DNA of 19,422 nucleotides from Actinomycetes bacterium (GTDB taxonomy: Bacteria; Actinomycetota; Actinomycetes; Propionibacteriales; Propionibacteriaceae), in assembly GCA_023393755.1 (NCBI GenBank), contig JAEXCA010000057.1, positions 1-19,422 of the forward strand. The letters are read 5' to 3'. Of this stretch, positions 1 through 8,046 are shown in pieces (within the stretch, counting starts at the first letter, position 1; each line of letters starts with the position of its first letter). Under the pieces are notes generated by a model. It was not told the DNA's origin. It did not search any database and saw nothing but the letters and a program-made list of their open reading frames with translations. Position numbers and translations under genes: made by a program.

Positions 1-39
1 CCTCCCACCACACCCGGCCGGACGGAGAGAGCCCCACCG

Positions 40-924
40 GTGGAGCAACTCGCACAACAGCTGATCAACGGCCTCAGCCTGGGCAGCATCTACGCCCTGA
101 TCGCGCTCGGCTACACGATGGTCTACGGCATCATCCAGCTGATCAACTTCGCCCACGGCGAGGTTTACATGGTCGGTGCCTACGTCGGCTACGCCTGCAT
201 GACCTTTCTGCAGCTGGGCTTCTTCGAGTCGTTGCTGATCGCCATGATGGCCTGCAGCGTCCTGGGCGTGGTGATCGAGCGGGTGGCCTACAAACCGCTA
301 CGGAACTCGACCCGAATAGCCGCGCTGATCACGGCGATCGGCGTCTCGCTGCTGCTGCAGTACACGATGATGGCCTTCGTCGGGGCGGACGTCCGCACCT
401 ACCCGCCGCTGCCGGGCTACCTCTCGGCCTCGTTCAATGTCGGTGGGGTGATGATCTCGGCCCAGTCGATCCTGATCATCGGCACCTCGGTGCTGCTGAT
501 GGTCGCCCTGCAGTTCATCGTCCACCGCACCCGGCTGGGGAAGGCGATGCGGGCGGTCTCGATGGACGCCGACGCCGCCCGGCTGATGGGCGTCAACGTC
601 GACAACACGATCTCGTTCACCTTCATGCTCGGCTCGGCGCTGGCCGGCGCCGCGGGCGTCCTGGTGGGCGTCTACTACAACTCGATCAACCCGCTGATGG
701 GGGTGCTGCCCGGCCTGAAGGCCTTCGTCGCGGCGGTCTTCGGCGGGATCGGGATCATCCCCGGCGCGCTGATCGGCGGCTACTTCATCGGCACCGCTGA
801 AACCCTGGTCAGCGGCTACTTCAGCTCGCTGTTCAAGGACGCGGTGGTGTTCGGCATCCTGATCCTGGTGCTGATCTTCCGGCCCGCCGGGCTGCTCGGC
901 AAGAACGTCCGGGAGAAGGTGTGA
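40..924 (+). CDS. livH: Branched-chain amino acid ABC transporter permease LivH
   Basis: This is an integral membrane permease of the LIV-I type importer for leucine, isoleucine and valine, and it pairs with LivM to form the channel. The 294-residue length is typical. The N-terminal signature is visible around residues 23-50 (GYTMVYGIIQLINFAHGE), followed by about eight hydrophobic segments and the family ending FRPAGLLGKNVREKV. The GTG start is chosen because GGAGAGA lies about 9 bases upstream and the protein begins directly at the usual QQLINGLSLGSIYAL block. The stop overlaps the start of livM, so the genes are co-translated. The substrate-binding protein usually found with this set is not in the window and is probably upstream. 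The amino acid substrate is inferred from the family; related systems carry urea or amides. Confidence 0.95.
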   Translation: MEQLAQQLINGLSLGSIYALIALGYTMVYGIIQLINFAHGEVYMVGAYVGYACMTFLQLGFFESLLIAMMACSVLGVVIERVAYKPLRNSTRIAALITAIGVSLLLQYTMMAFVGADVRTYPPLPGYLSASFNVGGVMISAQSILIIGTSVLLMVALQFIVHRTRLGKAMRAVSMDADAARLMGVNVDNTISFTFMLGSALAGAAGVLVGVYYNSINPLMGVLPGLKAFVAAVFGGIGIIPGALIGGYFIGTAETLVSGYFSSLFKDAVVFGILILVLIFRPAGLLGKNVREKV

Positions 925-1901
925 TGACCCCGTTGGTCAGGACCCTCCTCACCCGCGGCCTGCCGCTGGTCGCGCTCTACGCGGTGGTGCTCGCCGGCCT
1001 CAACCTGGGGCTGATCGACGACTACCTGATGGCCACCATCGCCACCTTGTGCATCAACATCGTGCTGGCGGTCAGCCTCAACCTGATCACCGGCTTCACC
1101 GGTCAGTTCTCGCTGGGCCACGCCGGCTTCATGGCGATCGGTGCCTACGCCACCGGGCTGATCACGATCGCCGTCCCGACCGTGCCCGGCTTCATCGCCG
1201 GGCTGCTGGCCGGCGGTCTGATCTCGGCCCTGGTCGGCTTCCTGATCGGCCTGCCCACGCTGCGGCTGCGCGGCGACTACCTGGCGATCGCCACCCTCGG
1301 CCTGGCCGAGATCATCCGGATCCTGCTGAACAACCTGGAGTTCACCAACGGTGCGGCCGGGCTGGCGGGCATTCCGCAGCTGATGGACTGGAACTGGTTC
1401 TTCATCCTCACCGTCGGCTCGGTGATCCTGATCCGCAACTTCCTGCGCTCGCGGCACGGCCGGGACGCGATCGCCGTCCGCGAGGACGAGATCGCCGCGG
1501 AGTCGATCGGGGTCGACACCACCCGCGCCAAGGTGCTGTCGTTCACCGTCGGCGCCTTCTTCGGCGGTCTGGCCGGCGGCATGTACGCCTCGTACTTCTA
1601 CTTCATCAAGCCCGACACCTTCGGCTTCCTGAAGTCGATCGACATCCTGGTGATCGTGGTGCTGGGCGGGCTGGGCAGCCTCTCCGGCTCGGTGATCGCG
1701 GCCATCCTGCTGGCGATCATCTCCACCGTGCTGCAGCAGTTCACCGCCGTCCGGATGATCCTGTACGCCCTGCTGCTGGTGGTCATCATGGTGTTCCGGC
1801 CGCAGGGCCTGATGGGTTCGCGGGAGGTCTCGCTGAAGATCTTCGGCAGGCTGTTCCAGCGCCGGGCGGCCGATCCGGCCAAGCAGGAGGCGGGCCGATG
1901 A
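924..1901 (+). CDS. livM: Branched-chain amino acid ABC transporter permease LivM
   Basis: This is the second membrane permease of the LIV importer. It is 325 residues from the ATG used here; an in-frame GTG lies one codon upstream. The ATG is preferred because GGAGAAGG lies four bases before it and it overlaps the livH stop as ATGA. The LivM signature is visible near residues 45-75 (LNLITGFTGQFSLGHAGFMAIGAYATG). The EAA-like cytoplasmic loop follows around residues 180-205 (GRDAIAVREDEIAAESIGVD), and the end reads VVIMVFRPQGLMGSRE. The stop overlaps the livG start. With LivH it should form the heterodimeric translocation path energised by LivG and LivF. Confidence 0.95.
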   Translation: MTPLVRTLLTRGLPLVALYAVVLAGLNLGLIDDYLMATIATLCINIVLAVSLNLITGFTGQFSLGHAGFMAIGAYATGLITIAVPTVPGFIAGLLAGGLISALVGFLIGLPTLRLRGDYLAIATLGLAEIIRILLNNLEFTNGAAGLAGIPQLMDWNWFFILTVGSVILIRNFLRSRHGRDAIAVREDEIAAESIGVDTTRAKVLSFTVGAFFGGLAGGMYASYFYFIKPDTFGFLKSIDILVIVVLGGLGSLSGSVIAAILLAIISTVLQQFTAVRMILYALLLVVIMVFRPQGLMGSREVSLKIFGRLFQRRAADPAKQEAGR

Positions 1902-2677
1902 GCGACATTCTGCGGATCGAGAAGCTGACCCGGAACTTCGGCGGGCTGGCAGCGGTCTCGAACGTCGACCTGAGGCTGGCCGAAGGTGAGCTGGTCGGCC
2001 TGATCGGCCCGAACGGAGCCGGCAAGACCACGGTCTTCAACCTGCTCACCGGGGTCTACCCGCCGTCGTCCGGGACGATCACCTTCACCCGCGACGGCAA
2101 CGAGCTGTCGCTCGGCGGACGCAAGCCCAACGTGGTCTGCCGGGCGGGGGTGGGCCGCACCTTCCAGAACATCCGGCTGTTCAAGGACCTCACGGTGCTG
2201 GAGAACGTGGCGATCGCGCTGCAGCAGAACCACCGCTACTCCCTGGCGGCCTCCTTCTTCCGGTTGCCGCCGTTCGCCCGGACCGAGGAGGAGGTCCGGC
2301 AGGAGAGCCTGGCGCTGCTGACCCTGATGGGGCTGGCGGACTCCGCTGACGAGCAGGCCCGCAACCTGCCCTACGGCGACCAGCGCCACCTGGAGATCGC
2401 CCGGGCGCTGGCCACCAGGCCCACCCTGCTGCTGCTGGATGAGCCGGCGGCCGGCATGAACCCGGCCGAGACCGCCGAGCTGACCGGGCTGATCTCCCGG
2501 CTGCGCACCGAGTTCGGGCTGACCATCCTGCTGATCGAGCACGACATGAGCCTGGTGATGCGGATCTGCGAGCGGATCTACGTCCTCGACCACGGGGTGG
2601 TGATCGCCTCCGGCACGCCGGGCGAGGTCAGGGCCAATCCGCGGGTGATCGAGGCCTACCTGGGCGAGGAGGTCTAG
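1898..2677 (+). CDS. livG: Branched-chain amino acid ABC transporter ATP-binding protein LivG
   Basis: This is one of two cytoplasmic ATPases of the LIV importer, 259 residues long. Walker A is GPNGAGKTT at residues 37-45. The Q-loop region contains VGRTFQNIRLF, the LivG-type signature reads LPYGDQRHLEIARAL, Walker B is LLLLDEPAAGMNP, and the H-loop is LIEHDM. The non-canonical signature (PYGDQ rather than LSGGQ) matches LivG proteins, where it is normally AYGQQ or similar. The ATG at 1898 overlaps the livM stop and AGGAGG lies about 8 bases upstream. A longer in-frame opening reaching back to about 1049 runs through livM in another frame and is not coding. Confidence 0.95.
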   Translation: MSDILRIEKLTRNFGGLAAVSNVDLRLAEGELVGLIGPNGAGKTTVFNLLTGVYPPSSGTITFTRDGNELSLGGRKPNVVCRAGVGRTFQNIRLFKDLTVLENVAIALQQNHRYSLAASFFRLPPFARTEEEVRQESLALLTLMGLADSADEQARNLPYGDQRHLEIARALATRPTLLLLDEPAAGMNPAETAELTGLISRLRTEFGLTILLIEHDMSLVMRICERIYVLDHGVVIASGTPGEVRANPRVIEAYLGEEV

Positions 2678-3382
2678 ATGTTCGAGATCAGGGACCTGAA
2701 CGTCCACTTCGGCGGCATCCACGCCATCAAGGGCATCTCGCTACGGGTGGAGGCCGGCGAGATCGTCACCCTGATCGGCGCCAACGGCGCCGGCAAGACC
2801 ACCACGCTGCGCACCGCGTCCGGGCTGAAGGCACCGACCAGCGGCTCGGTCCGGCTGGACGGCAGGGACGTCACCCGGGTGTCGGCCCAGCAGCGGGTGA
2901 ACCTGGGGATGTCCCACGTTCCGGAGGGACGCCGGGTGTTCGCCCAGATGAGCGTGCTGGAGAACCTCGAGCTGGGCGCCTTCCTGCGCAAGGACCGGGG
3001 CAACCTCGCCGCCGACTTCGACACCGTCTACTCCCGGTTCCCGGTACTGGCCGACCGCCGCAAGCAGCTGGCCGGCACCCTCTCCGGCGGCGAGCAGCAG
3101 ATGCTGGCGATGGGCCGGGCGCTGATGGCGCGGCCGAGGCTGCTGCTGCTGGACGAGCCGTCGATGGGTCTGGCGCCGCTGCTGGTGCAGGAGATCTTCG
3201 ACATCGTGAAGAGCATCAACGCCACCGGGACGACGATCCTGCTGGTCGAGCAGAACGCCAACATGGCGCTGCAGGTGGCCGATCGGGCGTACGTGATGGA
3301 GACCGGCGCGATCGTGACCTCCGGTCCGGCCGACGAACTCTCCCAAACCGAGGACATCAAGCGGGCCTACCTGGGAGGCTAG
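2678..3382 (+). CDS. livF: Branched-chain amino acid ABC transporter ATP-binding protein LivF
   Basis: This is the second ATPase of the LIV importer, 234 residues long, the usual size. Walker A is GANGAGKTT near residues 34-42. The typical LivF segment SHVPEGRRVFAQMSVLENL follows, then a canonical signature LSGGEQQMLAMGRAL, Walker B LLLLDEPSMGLAPLLV, and the H-loop position occupied by VEQNA, as is normal for LivF. The start directly abuts the livG stop and GGAGG lies just upstream. The gene belongs to the same transcript as livHMG. Confidence 0.95.
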   Translation: MFEIRDLNVHFGGIHAIKGISLRVEAGEIVTLIGANGAGKTTTLRTASGLKAPTSGSVRLDGRDVTRVSAQQRVNLGMSHVPEGRRVFAQMSVLENLELGAFLRKDRGNLAADFDTVYSRFPVLADRRKQLAGTLSGGEQQMLAMGRALMARPRLLLLDEPSMGLAPLLVQEIFDIVKSINATGTTILLVEQNANMALQVADRAYVMETGAIVTSGPADELSQTEDIKRAYLGG

Positions 3383-3386
3383 TGCC

Positions 3387-4028
3387 ATGTTCGTGAAGCT
3401 GCGGATGACGGCGCATCCGTTCACAGTGACGCCGGATACCACCCTGCCCCAGGCGATCGAGCTGATGGAGGCCAAGGGGGTCCGCCACCTGCCGGTGGTC
3501 AGCGAGGGCCGGGTGGTGGGCGTCCTGGCGCCCGGCGACATCGCGGCGGCCGGGCCGTCGCGGGCCACCACCTTCGCCGCCGGCGAGATCAACTACCTGC
3601 TGGCCAAGCTGAAGGTCGGCAAGGTGATGACCCGAGACCCGGTCACCATCTCGCCGGACGCCCTGCTGGAGGAGGCGGCGGTGCTGATGCGCGACCAGAA
3701 GGTCGAGATGCTGCCGGTGGTCGACGGCGACGACCTGGTCGGGGTGATCACCGAGAGCGCGATCCTGGACGCGTTCATCGAGATCCTGGGCTTCCGCGAT
3801 CCGGGCACCCGGCTGACCGTGGACGCCACCGACGCCCCGGGGGTGCTCTCCCGGCTGGGTTCGGTCACCGCCAAGCACCGGGCCAACATCCAGCACCTGG
3901 CGGTCTACCGCGGCGAGGGTGACCGGAGCATCGTGGTGGTCGGCCTGAACACCCTCAACACCGACGAGATCGAGACCGATCTCGCCGCCGAGGGCTTCGT
4001 CGTGCTGTACAAGCTGCAGAACGACTGA
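3387..4028 (+). CDS. CBS-CBS-ACT domain protein (AcuB-like)
   Basis: This is a soluble 213-residue protein with two CBS motifs and a C-terminal ACT domain. The first CBS covers about residues 5-55 (AIELMEAKGVRHLPVV) and the second about 75-130 (ALLEEAAVLMRDQKVEMLPVV, then GVITESAILDAF). The ACT domain starts near residue 140 (RLTVDATDAPGVLSRLGSV). CBS pairs commonly bind adenosyl ligands and ACT domains commonly bind amino acids, so a regulatory sensor is likely. AcuB-type proteins have this architecture. It starts four bases after the livF stop and is clearly part of the transporter operon. A role in adjusting branched-chain amino acid uptake or metabolism is my inference from that position. 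Confidence 0.85.
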   Translation: MFVKLRMTAHPFTVTPDTTLPQAIELMEAKGVRHLPVVSEGRVVGVLAPGDIAAAGPSRATTFAAGEINYLLAKLKVGKVMTRDPVTISPDALLEEAAVLMRDQKVEMLPVVDGDDLVGVITESAILDAFIEILGFRDPGTRLTVDATDAPGVLSRLGSVTAKHRANIQHLAVYRGEGDRSIVVVGLNTLNTDEIETDLAAEGFVVLYKLQND

Positions 4029-4045
4029 GGGCGCTGGAGTCCGGG

Positions 4046-4654
4046 GTGTCGCCCGTCGCCATCGAGGTCATCGGCTACGTCGCCTCCTTCCTCATCGTCG
4101 TCTCGCTGGCGATGACCTCCGTCCTGCGGCTGCGGACGATCTCCCTGCTGGGCTCCATCGCCTACGTGGTCTACGGCGTCCTGCTGGGCGCCTGGCCGAT
4201 CGTGATCGCAAACGGGATCATCGCCGGCCTGAATGTCTGGAACATCTACCGGGAGCTGACCTCCCGGAAGGATCTGGGAGTGTCGCCGATCGCGATCGAC
4301 GCGCCCTACCTGGCGGACTTCCTGCAGGCGCACCAGCCCGACATCGACAGGTTCCAGCCCGGCATCCGACCCGAGCCCGGGGACCGGGCCTGGCTGCTGT
4401 TGCGGGACGGCCTGCCGGCGGGCGCGCTGATCGGCCGGATCTCCGGTTCCCAGCTCAAGGTGAAGCTGGACTACGTCCGTCCGCCCTACCGCGATTCCAG
4501 GTTGGGCTCCTGGCTGTTCGCCGACGGCTTCGGCAGGCTGGGGCTGTCCGGGATCAGCCGGATCGTCGCCAACCCGGGCACGCCGGAGCACCGGCGCTAC
4601 CTGCTCGGGATCGGCTTCGCCGAGCAGGACGGGGAACTGGTTCGGCCGGCCTGA
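4046..4654 (+). CDS. Small membrane protein with YgjV-like N-terminus and GNAT-like C-terminus
   Basis: This 202-residue protein has two parts. Residues 1-70 hold about three hydrophobic segments ending in NVWNIYREL, which resembles the YgjV-type inner membrane family. Residues 75-200 look like an acetyltransferase-like fold: VKLDYVRPPYRDSRLGSWLFADGF fits the GNAT core and the end contains RRYLLGIGFAEQDG. The GTG start has GGAG six bases upstream. The gene follows the CBS-ACT gene by 17 bases and is probably the last gene of the operon. I do not recognise a specific function, and the GNAT reading comes from a short motif only. Confidence 0.7.
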   Translation: MSPVAIEVIGYVASFLIVVSLAMTSVLRLRTISLLGSIAYVVYGVLLGAWPIVIANGIIAGLNVWNIYRELTSRKDLGVSPIAIDAPYLADFLQAHQPDIDRFQPGIRPEPGDRAWLLLRDGLPAGALIGRISGSQLKVKLDYVRPPYRDSRLGSWLFADGFGRLGLSGISRIVANPGTPEHRRYLLGIGFAEQDGELVRPA

Positions 4655-4673
4655 GCCCGGGGGAACGGCCGGC
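4645..4673. terminator. Possible bidirectional hairpin between convergent genes
   Basis: GCCGGCC at 4645-4651 can pair with GGCCGGC at 4667-4673 around a 15-base loop. It lies where the plus-strand operon and the minus-strand mutase converge, so a shared terminator is plausible. There is no T-tract and the stem is short. Confidence 0.3.
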
Positions 4674-6349
4674 TACAGCCCCAGGACGGTGCGCAGTTCG
4701 GCCTTGATCAGCTCCAGGCGTTCGGCGGCCTGCTGCCTCACCTGCGGCAGCTGGGCGACCTCGGCCACCGGGGCGATCACCTCCAGGTAGCACTTCAGCT
4801 TGGGTTCGGTCCCGGACGGCCGGACGATGACGCGATCGCCCGCCTCGGTGGCGATCCGGACGCCGTCGGTCGGCGGCAGCCCCTGGTAGCCGGCCGAGAG
4901 ATCCTCGTAGGAGGTCACCCGGGCGCCGGCCAGGGTGGCCGGCGGGTTCTCCCGCAGCCGGTCCAGCGCCTGGCCGATCAGCGAGAGGTCGGCCACCCGG
5001 AAGGTCAGCGGGCTGGTGGCATGCAGACCGTGACGGACGGCCAGGTCGGCCAGCTGGTCGTCCAGGCTGCGGCCCTCGGCCTTGAGTCGGGACGCGAGCT
5101 CGCAGGTCTTCACCGCGGCGCTGATCCCGTCCTTGTCGCGCACCACTGTCGGATTGACGCAGTAGCCGATCGCCTCCTCGAAGCCGAAGACCAGGCCGGG
5201 TGCGCGGGAGATCCACTTGAACCCGGTCAGCGTCTCGGCGCCGCGCACGCCGTGGGCGTCCGCGATCCGGCCGAGCAGGGAGGAGGACACGATCGACCGG
5301 GCGAGGGTCGCGTGCGGGTTGCCCTGGTGGGCGGCCGCGGCCTGTTCGCCGAGCAGGGCGCCGAGTTCGTCGCCGCTGAGCTGCCGCCAGCCGTCGCCGG
5401 CCGGCACCGCCACCGAGCAGCGGTCGGCGTCCGGATCCAGGGCGACGATCAGGTCGGCGCCCGTCGTGGTCGCCGTGGCGATCGCCAGGTCGAGCGCGCC
5501 GGGCTCCTCGGGGGTCGGGTAGGCGACGGTGGGGAAGTCGGGGTCGGGCTCGATCTGTTCGGCCACGGGAGTGACGTCGTCGAAGCCCGCGGCGGCCAGG
5601 GTGCGCAGCGCGGTCGCCGCGCCGACGCCGTGCATCGCGGTGAGGACGATCCTCAGTGGCGCGCCGCCGGTCACCAGCGAGCTGGTGGCGGTGACGTAGT
5701 CGGCCACCACCTGCTCCGGGACGGCCTCCCAGCCCTGGTTGGCGACCGGGATCCCGCTGGCCGGTCCGGCGGCCAGGATCGCGGCGAAGATCCGGGCATC
5801 CATCGGGGGGACGATCTGGGCGCCCGCGCCCTCCGGCTCGGACATCCGGGCGCCGAGATACACCTTGTAGCCGTTGTCCGCCGGGGGGTTGTGGGAGGCC
5901 GTGACCATCACGCCGGCGTCGGCGTCCAGGGCGTTGACCGCGAAGGCCAGCAGGGGAGTGGGCAGGGTGGTCGGCATCAGCCAGACCCGGCCGCCGGCCG
6001 CCACCGCGACGGCGGCGACGGTTTGGGCGAACTCGTCCGAGCGGTGTCGGGCGTCGTAGCCGACGACCAGCCGGAAGCCCTCGCCGAGGTCGTCCCGCAG
6101 CACCCGGCACAGGCCGGCCGTGGCGGTGGTCACCACGGCGGTGTTCATCCGGTTGGGTCCGGCGCCGATCGCGCCCCGCAGGCCGGCCGTGCCGAAGGTG
6201 AGCTGGCCGTTCATCCGATCCGCCAGCTCGGCCACCGCCGCGCGTTCGCCGGAGTTGGCGACGCCGATCAGGGCGGTCAGCTCGGCGCGGTCGCGAGGAT
6301 CGGGATCGTCAGCCACCCAGGCTCGGGCACGTTCCAGGACTTCGTTCAT
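4673..6349 (-). CDS. Phospho-sugar mutase (phosphomannomutase/phosphoglucomutase family, PmmB-like)
   Basis: This enzyme of the alpha-D-phosphohexomutase family interconverts hexose 1- and 6-phosphates. The 558-residue length fits the larger PGM2/PmmB-like branch. All four family motifs are visible: the catalytic phosphoserine loop TASHNP at residues 150-155 (Ser152), the metal loop DPDADR at 305-310, the sugar-binding loop GFEEAIGY around 390, and the phosphate-binding RPSGTEP at 510-516. The ATG used has GGAGGT five bases upstream; a TTG 24 bases further out is also open. It stands alone on the minus strand and is divergent from the ligase-family gene. Glucose versus mannose preference cannot be told from the sequence. 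Confidence 0.92.
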   Translation of the reverse strand: MNEVLERARAWVADDPDPRDRAELTALIGVANSGERAAVAELADRMNGQLTFGTAGLRGAIGAGPNRMNTAVVTTATAGLCRVLRDDLGEGFRLVVGYDARHRSDEFAQTVAAVAVAAGGRVWLMPTTLPTPLLAFAVNALDADAGVMVTASHNPPADNGYKVYLGARMSEPEGAGAQIVPPMDARIFAAILAAGPASGIPVANQGWEAVPEQVVADYVTATSSLVTGGAPLRIVLTAMHGVGAATALRTLAAAGFDDVTPVAEQIEPDPDFPTVAYPTPEEPGALDLAIATATTTGADLIVALDPDADRCSVAVPAGDGWRQLSGDELGALLGEQAAAAHQGNPHATLARSIVSSSLLGRIADAHGVRGAETLTGFKWISRAPGLVFGFEEAIGYCVNPTVVRDKDGISAAVKTCELASRLKAEGRSLDDQLADLAVRHGLHATSPLTFRVADLSLIGQALDRLRENPPATLAGARVTSYEDLSAGYQGLPPTDGVRIATEAGDRVIVRPSGTEPKLKCYLEVIAPVAEVAQLPQVRQQAAERLELIKAELRTVLGL

Positions 6350-6436
6350 CACTACCTCCAGCGTCTCGACCAACGCACGTCACGCTAACCGAATTTCTCC
6401 TGCGCCGCGGGGCTATCGCCGCGGGGCGGCTGGCGG

Positions 6437-6442
6437 CATACT
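6437..6442 (+). promoter_or_regulatory. Possible -10 element of a leaderless transcript
   Basis: CATACT lies six bases before the ATG at 6449, and no Shine-Dalgarno sequence is seen. That spacing fits leaderless transcripts, which are common in actinobacteria. No convincing -35 is visible. Confidence 0.35.
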
Positions 6443-6448
6443 CGCGGA

Positions 6449-7933
6449 ATGGGCCGTGAACTGGAGTCAGCCACCTTCACCCGCGAGCAGCGACAGCTGT
6501 ACCGCGACAAGGTGAAAGCCTGCCTGGACGTGTTCGAGCAGATGCTCGCGACCAGGTCCTTCGAGTTCGACGAGCCGATGATCGGGATGGAGATCGAGCT
6601 CAACCTGGTGGACGCCGACTACCAGCCGAGGATGGACAACGCCGAGGTGCTGGCCGCGATCGCCGACCCGGAGTACCAGACCGAACTGGCCCAGTTCAAC
6701 ATCGAGTTCAACGTCGCTCCCCGTCCGATCGGCGATGCCAGCGTGGCGCAGCTCGAGGAGAACCTGCGGGCGTCGCTGAACCAGGCCGAGCAGCGGTGCG
6801 CCGAGGTCGGCTCGCACATCGTGATGATCGGCATCCTGCCCACCGTCATGCCGGAGACCTTCGACGGCGAGTGGATGAGCGCCAACGCCCGCTACCAGGC
6901 GCTCAACGACGCCTTCCTGGCGGCACGCGGGGAGAACATCCACCTCGACATCACCGGCCGGTCGGGCGAGCGGCTGCTGCGCTACGCGGATTCGCTCGCG
7001 CCGGAGTCGGCCTGCACCTCGATGCAACTGCACCTGCAGGTGCGGCCCTACGAGTTCGCGTCCTACTGGAACGCGGCGCAGGTGCTGGCCGGCTCCCAGC
7101 TGGCGCTGGGGGCGAACAGCCCCTACTTCATGGGCCACGAGCTGTGGGCCGAGACCCGGATCGAGCTGTTCACCCAGGCCGCCGACACCCGCCCGGAGGA
7201 ACTGCGGAACCAGGGGGTCCGGCCGCGGGTGTTCTTCGGCGACCGCTGGATCACGTCCATCTTCGACCTGTTCGAGGAGAACGCGCTCTACTTCCCGGCG
7301 CTGCTGCCCGAGTTGGACGACGAGGATCCCCAGGAGGCGTTCCGGGCCGGCCGGGCGCCCAAGCTCGCCGAGATGAGGCTGCACAACGGCACGATCTACC
7401 GCTGGAACCGCCCGATCTACGACATCGTCGCCGGGCGTCCGCATCTGCGGGTGGAGAACCGGGTGCTGCCGGCCGGGCCGACCATCGTCGACACCCTGGC
7501 GAACGCCGCCTTCTACTACGGGGCGGTGCGGGCGCTGGTGGCCGACGACCGTCCGGTGTGGAGCCGGATGTCGTTCGCGACCGCGGCGGAGAACTTCGCC
7601 GCCGGGGCGCGGGATGGCATCGACGCGCTGCAGTTCTGGCCGGGCAGGGGCGAGATCCCGGCCAGCGAGTTGGTGCTGCGCGAACTGCTGCCGATGGCGT
7701 ACGAGGGGCTCGCGGCGTGGGGGGTCGATTCCGCTGTGAGCGACCGGCTGCTCGAGGTCATCGAGGGACGCTGCCTGACCGGTCAGAACGGCGCCGACTG
7801 GCAGGTGGCCACCGTCCGGGCGTTCGAGGCCCGGGGCCTGAGCCGGAGCGACGCCCTGCGGGAGATGGTCGCCCTGTACTCGGCGAACATGCACAGCAAC
7901 GAGCCGGTGCACACCTGGGAGCTGCCGGAGTAG
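6449..7933 (+). CDS. Glutamate-cysteine ligase family (GCS2-like) protein
   Basis: This 494-residue protein belongs to the carboxylate-amine ligase / glutamate-cysteine ligase superfamily. Residues 46-51 (GMEIEL) match the metal- and ATP-binding start of these ligases. Other family-like blocks are QFNIEFNVAPRPI around 88-100, the region CTSMQLHLQV near 190-200, NSPYF around 224, and RVENRVLPAGPT around 333-345, where acidic and basic residues line the active site. Actinobacteria use mycothiol rather than glutathione, so the true substrate may not be glutamate plus cysteine. The ATG has no Shine-Dalgarno, but a -10-like element sits six bases upstream. It is divergent from the mutase and convergent with the VOC gene. 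Confidence 0.8.
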   Translation: MGRELESATFTREQRQLYRDKVKACLDVFEQMLATRSFEFDEPMIGMEIELNLVDADYQPRMDNAEVLAAIADPEYQTELAQFNIEFNVAPRPIGDASVAQLEENLRASLNQAEQRCAEVGSHIVMIGILPTVMPETFDGEWMSANARYQALNDAFLAARGENIHLDITGRSGERLLRYADSLAPESACTSMQLHLQVRPYEFASYWNAAQVLAGSQLALGANSPYFMGHELWAETRIELFTQAADTRPEELRNQGVRPRVFFGDRWITSIFDLFEENALYFPALLPELDDEDPQEAFRAGRAPKLAEMRLHNGTIYRWNRPIYDIVAGRPHLRVENRVLPAGPTIVDTLANAAFYYGAVRALVADDRPVWSRMSFATAAENFAAGARDGIDALQFWPGRGEIPASELVLRELLPMAYEGLAAWGVDSAVSDRLLEVIEGRCLTGQNGADWQVATVRAFEARGLSRSDALREMVALYSANMHSNEPVHTWELPE

Positions 7934-7994
7934 GAGGTGTGGACCGGACGCTCCCTGGGGCCTCGCGGCCACCGTCGAGGCTGTGGTAGCCGAT

Positions 7995-8041
7995 GGACGA
8001 TCCCTGAGGTCGGCCGTAGACCGAGTCTCGAAGGGTCGTCC
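7995..8041. repeat. Imperfect inverted repeat between convergent genes
   Basis: The left arm GGACGATCCCTGAG at 7995-8008 and the right arm CTCGAAGGGTCGTCC at 8027-8041 are imperfectly complementary, with a smaller GGTC/GACC pair between them. The element fills the gap between the ends of the ligase-family gene and the VOC gene. It could be a dispersed intergenic palindrome or a bidirectional terminator. No second copy occurs in this window. Confidence 0.5.
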
Positions 8042-8046
8042 GACGC

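Noticed and set aside
1598..2722. Minus-strand open frame of 374 residues across livM and livG
   Set aside because: It is a shadow of two well-supported transporter genes and is rich in Gln, Asp and Gly without motifs.
4554..6388. Long open frames opposite to and beside the mutase reading (over 450 residues each)
   Set aside because: They are low-complexity Arg/Gly/Pro/Asp strings caused by high GC at codon position three; the mutase frame carries all four family motifs.
6467..7989. Long open frames on both strands within the ligase-family gene
   Set aside because: They show no domain pattern and are biased in composition; the accepted frame has recognisable family blocks.
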